Assembly: GCA_028280675.1 (NCBI GenBank)
Contig: JANQLI010000201.1
Location: 1 to 15,389 of the forward strand
Reading direction: 5' to 3'
DNA length: 15,389 bases
Source: Alphaproteobacteria bacterium
GTDB lineage: Bacteria; Pseudomonadota; Alphaproteobacteria; SMXP01
A model generated the notes under the pieces. It was given only the letters and a program-made list of their open reading frames with translations, was not told where the DNA came from and searched no databases. A program made the translations under genes and the position numbers. Shown here piece by piece: positions 13,588-15,389 of this stretch (within the stretch, counting starts at the first letter, position 1; each line of letters starts with the position of its first letter).

Positions 13588-14324
13588 GTGACTCTCCATA
13601 AGACCTGATAACCACTGAAGGGGGATGGGGGGGTGCAGTTATCTTTCGCGGCTTTGGATACGCATCAAATATGGCGTGGTGATGCGAGGATTAAGGCCTC
13701 TTTATGAATCGAGTCACAAAAGAAATGTTTTCAAAACATTGCACACAAAAATGCGTCAGCACCATAGACCTTTTGTGTAAACTTTTCCGACATGCTGTGC
13801 AGGCGATCACACTATAGCAATGTGCATGTGACAAACGCGCCACGCAGTGCATGTTTCTTTGGTGTCATGCATCACAAACAACTTAAACGCTTGCGAATTT
13901 CTGTTAGACTCAACGAATCAGAGGCTTAAACCATTTTGAATGCGGCGTGGCATCGCGTATTGCAATGCAACAATTCGATGACGGGAAAACTTTTGCACCC
14001 TTTGCGCAAGAAAAACATCGCAAGGCCCTATTCTTGCCTGAATTGAATGCGAAATTACTAACGTTTACAGCAGCTTATAAATTAAACCCTTTTCCATGCA
14101 CGATGATGGGGCGCTTCGCTGCTGCGCCGCAACGGATGCCGCTGTATGCGCGCATGAAGCAGATGCGAACGTTTAAGAAAGAGATAAAAAACCAAAACAA
14201 AAAAATATTATTTGTACGGACGATTTTGATGAGAGTTTAAGGGAGTATTATTGATTTATCACCTATTTTAATTATCAGGTTTCAAGGCTTGCATTATCAA
14301 GCGTTAGCGTAAGAGGCGAAAAAA
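13588..14324. other. Long divergent region between the VWA gene and prkA, no convincing gene
   Basis: These roughly 740 bases form the only long gap in an otherwise compact window and are visibly richer in A and T than the genes. They contain the 17-base palindrome at 13724-13740, two copies of GTGCATGT (13822-13829 and 13847-13854), a possible plus-strand promoter TTAAAC-N16-TAGACT (13883-13910), an A-rich run near 14186-14210, and three TATCA copies near 14257, 14273 and 14295 before prkA. A 97-codon open frame (13947-14240, GTG start) has no ribosome binding site and no recognisable motif, so it is not called as a gene. A small RNA or long prkA leader is possible but not shown. Confidence 0.6.
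13724..13740. promoter_or_regulatory. Perfect 17-base palindrome, candidate operator
   Basis: AATGTTTT-C-AAAACATT has perfect 8-base arms around one base. It sits 137 bases upstream of the VWA gene start and about 585 bases before prkA. No T-run or G/C-rich stem suggests a terminator, so a protein-binding site is more likely. It does not match a binding-site consensus I can name. Confidence 0.45.
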
Positions 14325-15389
14325 ATGAACGCGCATGAGTCGGTTGAATTGGATGTCTTTGATGCTTTCACGAAAAGCTATGTTCGTGAACAACACGAAA
14401 CAATGTCACTGAGGGATTATCTGCTGGCTTGCCGCGACAATCCCATGATGTACGCCACCAGCGCTGAACGCATGATTGCCGCCATCGGCGAACCGGAAAT
14501 GGTGGACACCAGCAAAGACCCGCGTCTCTCGCGCATCTTCTTTAACCGGACCATTAAACGCTATCCTGCTTTTTCAAACTTCTACGGCATGGAAGACACC
14601 ATCGAGCGCATCGTTGGTTATTTTACTTATGCAGCGCAAGGTCTCGAAGAGCGCCGTCAGATTCTTTATCTTCTCGGCCCTGTGGGGGGCGGCAAATCCT
14701 CCCTCGCCGAACGCCTCAAAGAGTTGATGGAAGTGCATCCCATTTATGTCTTGAAAGCCGGTGATGAAATCAGCCCTGTGTATGAATCGCCTCTGGGCCT
14801 GTTCAAATCGCCTGACATGCATGACCTGTTGGAAGAAAAATACGGCATCGAACGCCGCCGCCTTACCGGTATTATGTCGCCATGGGCCATGAAGCGCCTC
14901 GATGAATTTAACGGCGACATCTCTAAATTCGATGTGGTGCGTCTCTACCCGAACAAACTGCGCCAAATCGCCATTTGCAAAACCGAGCCTGGGGACGAAA
15001 ACAACCAAGACATCTCGGCTCTGGTCGGCAAAGTGGATATCCGGAAGCTCGAACATTTCAGCCAAGACGATCCGGATGTCTATTCGTACTCTGGCGGCCT
15101 CTGCCTCGCTAACCAAGGTCTGCTTGAGTTTGTCGAGATGTTCAAAGCGCCCATCAAAGTGCTGCATCCGCTGCTCACAGCGACCCAAGAAGGCAATTAT
15201 GTCGGCACGGAATCGCTTGGGCCCCTCCCTTTCCAAGGGTTGGTGCTGGCCCACTCCAACGAAGCGGAATGGCAGCTCTTTAAAAACAACAAAAATAACG
15301 AAGCTTTCCTCGACCGTATTTGCGTTGTGAAAGTGCCGTATTGCTTACGCGTCAGCGAGGAAACGCAAATTTATGAGAAGCTGTTGAAC
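14325..15389 (+). CDS. prkA: Serine protein kinase PrkA (YeaG), 5' part only
   Basis: The reading frame is open from the ATG at 14325 to the last base, giving 355 codons; full PrkA is about 640 residues, so the C-terminal kinase-like part lies outside the window. The visible part is the AAA+-type ATPase domain. Walker A is GPVGGGKS at 118-125, within the signature YLLGPVGGGKSSLAERLK. Other long conserved blocks are GIMSPWAMKRLDEF, KTEPGDENNQDISALVGKVD, MFKAPIKVLHPLLTATQEGN and LAHSNEAEW, nearly identical to E. coli YeaG. The start has an AAGAGG ribosome binding site 8 bases upstream. PrkA/YeaG is a stress- and starvation-associated kinase/ATPase (and PrkA in Bacillus has been linked to sporulation and protease activity). 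Downstream yeaH and spoVR homologues are expected from the conserved operon in other proteobacteria. Confidence 0.97.
   Translation, partial: MNAHESVELDVFDAFTKSYVREQHETMSLRDYLLACRDNPMMYATSAERMIAAIGEPEMVDTSKDPRLSRIFFNRTIKRYPAFSNFYGMEDTIERIVGYFTYAAQGLEERRQILYLLGPVGGGKSSLAERLKELMEVHPIYVLKAGDEISPVYESPLGLFKSPDMHDLLEEKYGIERRRLTGIMSPWAMKRLDEFNGDISKFDVVRLYPNKLRQIAICKTEPGDENNQDISALVGKVDIRKLEHFSQDDPDVYSYSGGLCLANQGLLEFVEMFKAPIKVLHPLLTATQEGNYVGTESLGPLPFQGLVLAHSNEAEWQLFKNNKNNEAFLDRICVVKVPYCLRVSEETQIYEKLLN

Noticed and set aside
13947..14240. A 97-codon open frame with a GTG start between the VWA gene and prkA
   Set aside because: There is no ribosome binding site, no recognisable motif, and its codon choice (many A/T-ending codons, AGA, ATA) differs from neighbouring genes. 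It may be a remnant, so it is described only within the noncoding region.
14288..14301. An FNR/FixK-type site (TTG...CAA) upstream of prkA
   Set aside because: The half-sites are separated by 6 bases rather than the 8 of the TTGAT-N4-ATCAA consensus, and the inner AT positions do not match.

Overview
The window reads as a stretch of ordinary alphaproteobacterial chromosome. The evidence is a class I lysyl-tRNA synthetase (typical of Alphaproteobacteria, unlike the class II enzyme of most other proteobacteria), a membrane-type (class 2) PyrD next to an ArsC-family protein, a DinG-like helicase with a long N-terminal extension, and composite palindromic repeats of the 'CCTTCGAGACGCG...CTCCTCA' kind that are scattered through many alphaproteobacterial genomes. 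No phage, transposase, plasmid, CRISPR, rRNA or tRNA feature was found. The genus cannot be fixed from the sequence.

Layout. Bases 1-3030: a MATE-family exporter (+) converges on arsC and pyrD (-), with stop codons sharing 4 bases. Bases 2823-3030 are a divergent control region with a pyrD promoter and a perfect palindrome beside a LexA/CI-like (HTH plus S24) regulator. Bases 3031-5770: the S24 regulator (+) converges on lysK (-). lysK lies between two related composite hairpin repeats in the same orientation. Bases 5773-9737: a DinG-like helicase, apparently with no leader, then a TerB-like protein and a SixA-like histidine phosphatase joined by a one-base overlap. Bases 9827-11883: a membrane glycosyltransferase (+) whose 3' end overlaps a GNAT acetyltransferase (-) by 97 bases. 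Bases 11962-13587: an exported von Willebrand A protein with a C-terminal peptidoglycan-binding domain. Bases 13588-14324: a long divergent region, poor in coding signal, with a perfect 17-base palindrome. Bases 14325-15389: the first 355 codons of the serine protein kinase PrkA (YeaG), which runs off the end of the window.

Most genes are housekeeping or envelope/stress functions that need not act together. The clearest functional units are pyrD-arsC, the TerB/SixA pair, and prkA, which in many proteobacteria is followed by yeaH and spoVR (outside this window). I found no convincing undescribed multi-gene system. The items most worth a second look are the covarying repeats around lysK, the degenerate exonuclease-like N-terminus of the helicase, the VWA/peptidoglycan-binding protein divergent from prkA, and several clean palindromic operators with no assigned regulator.
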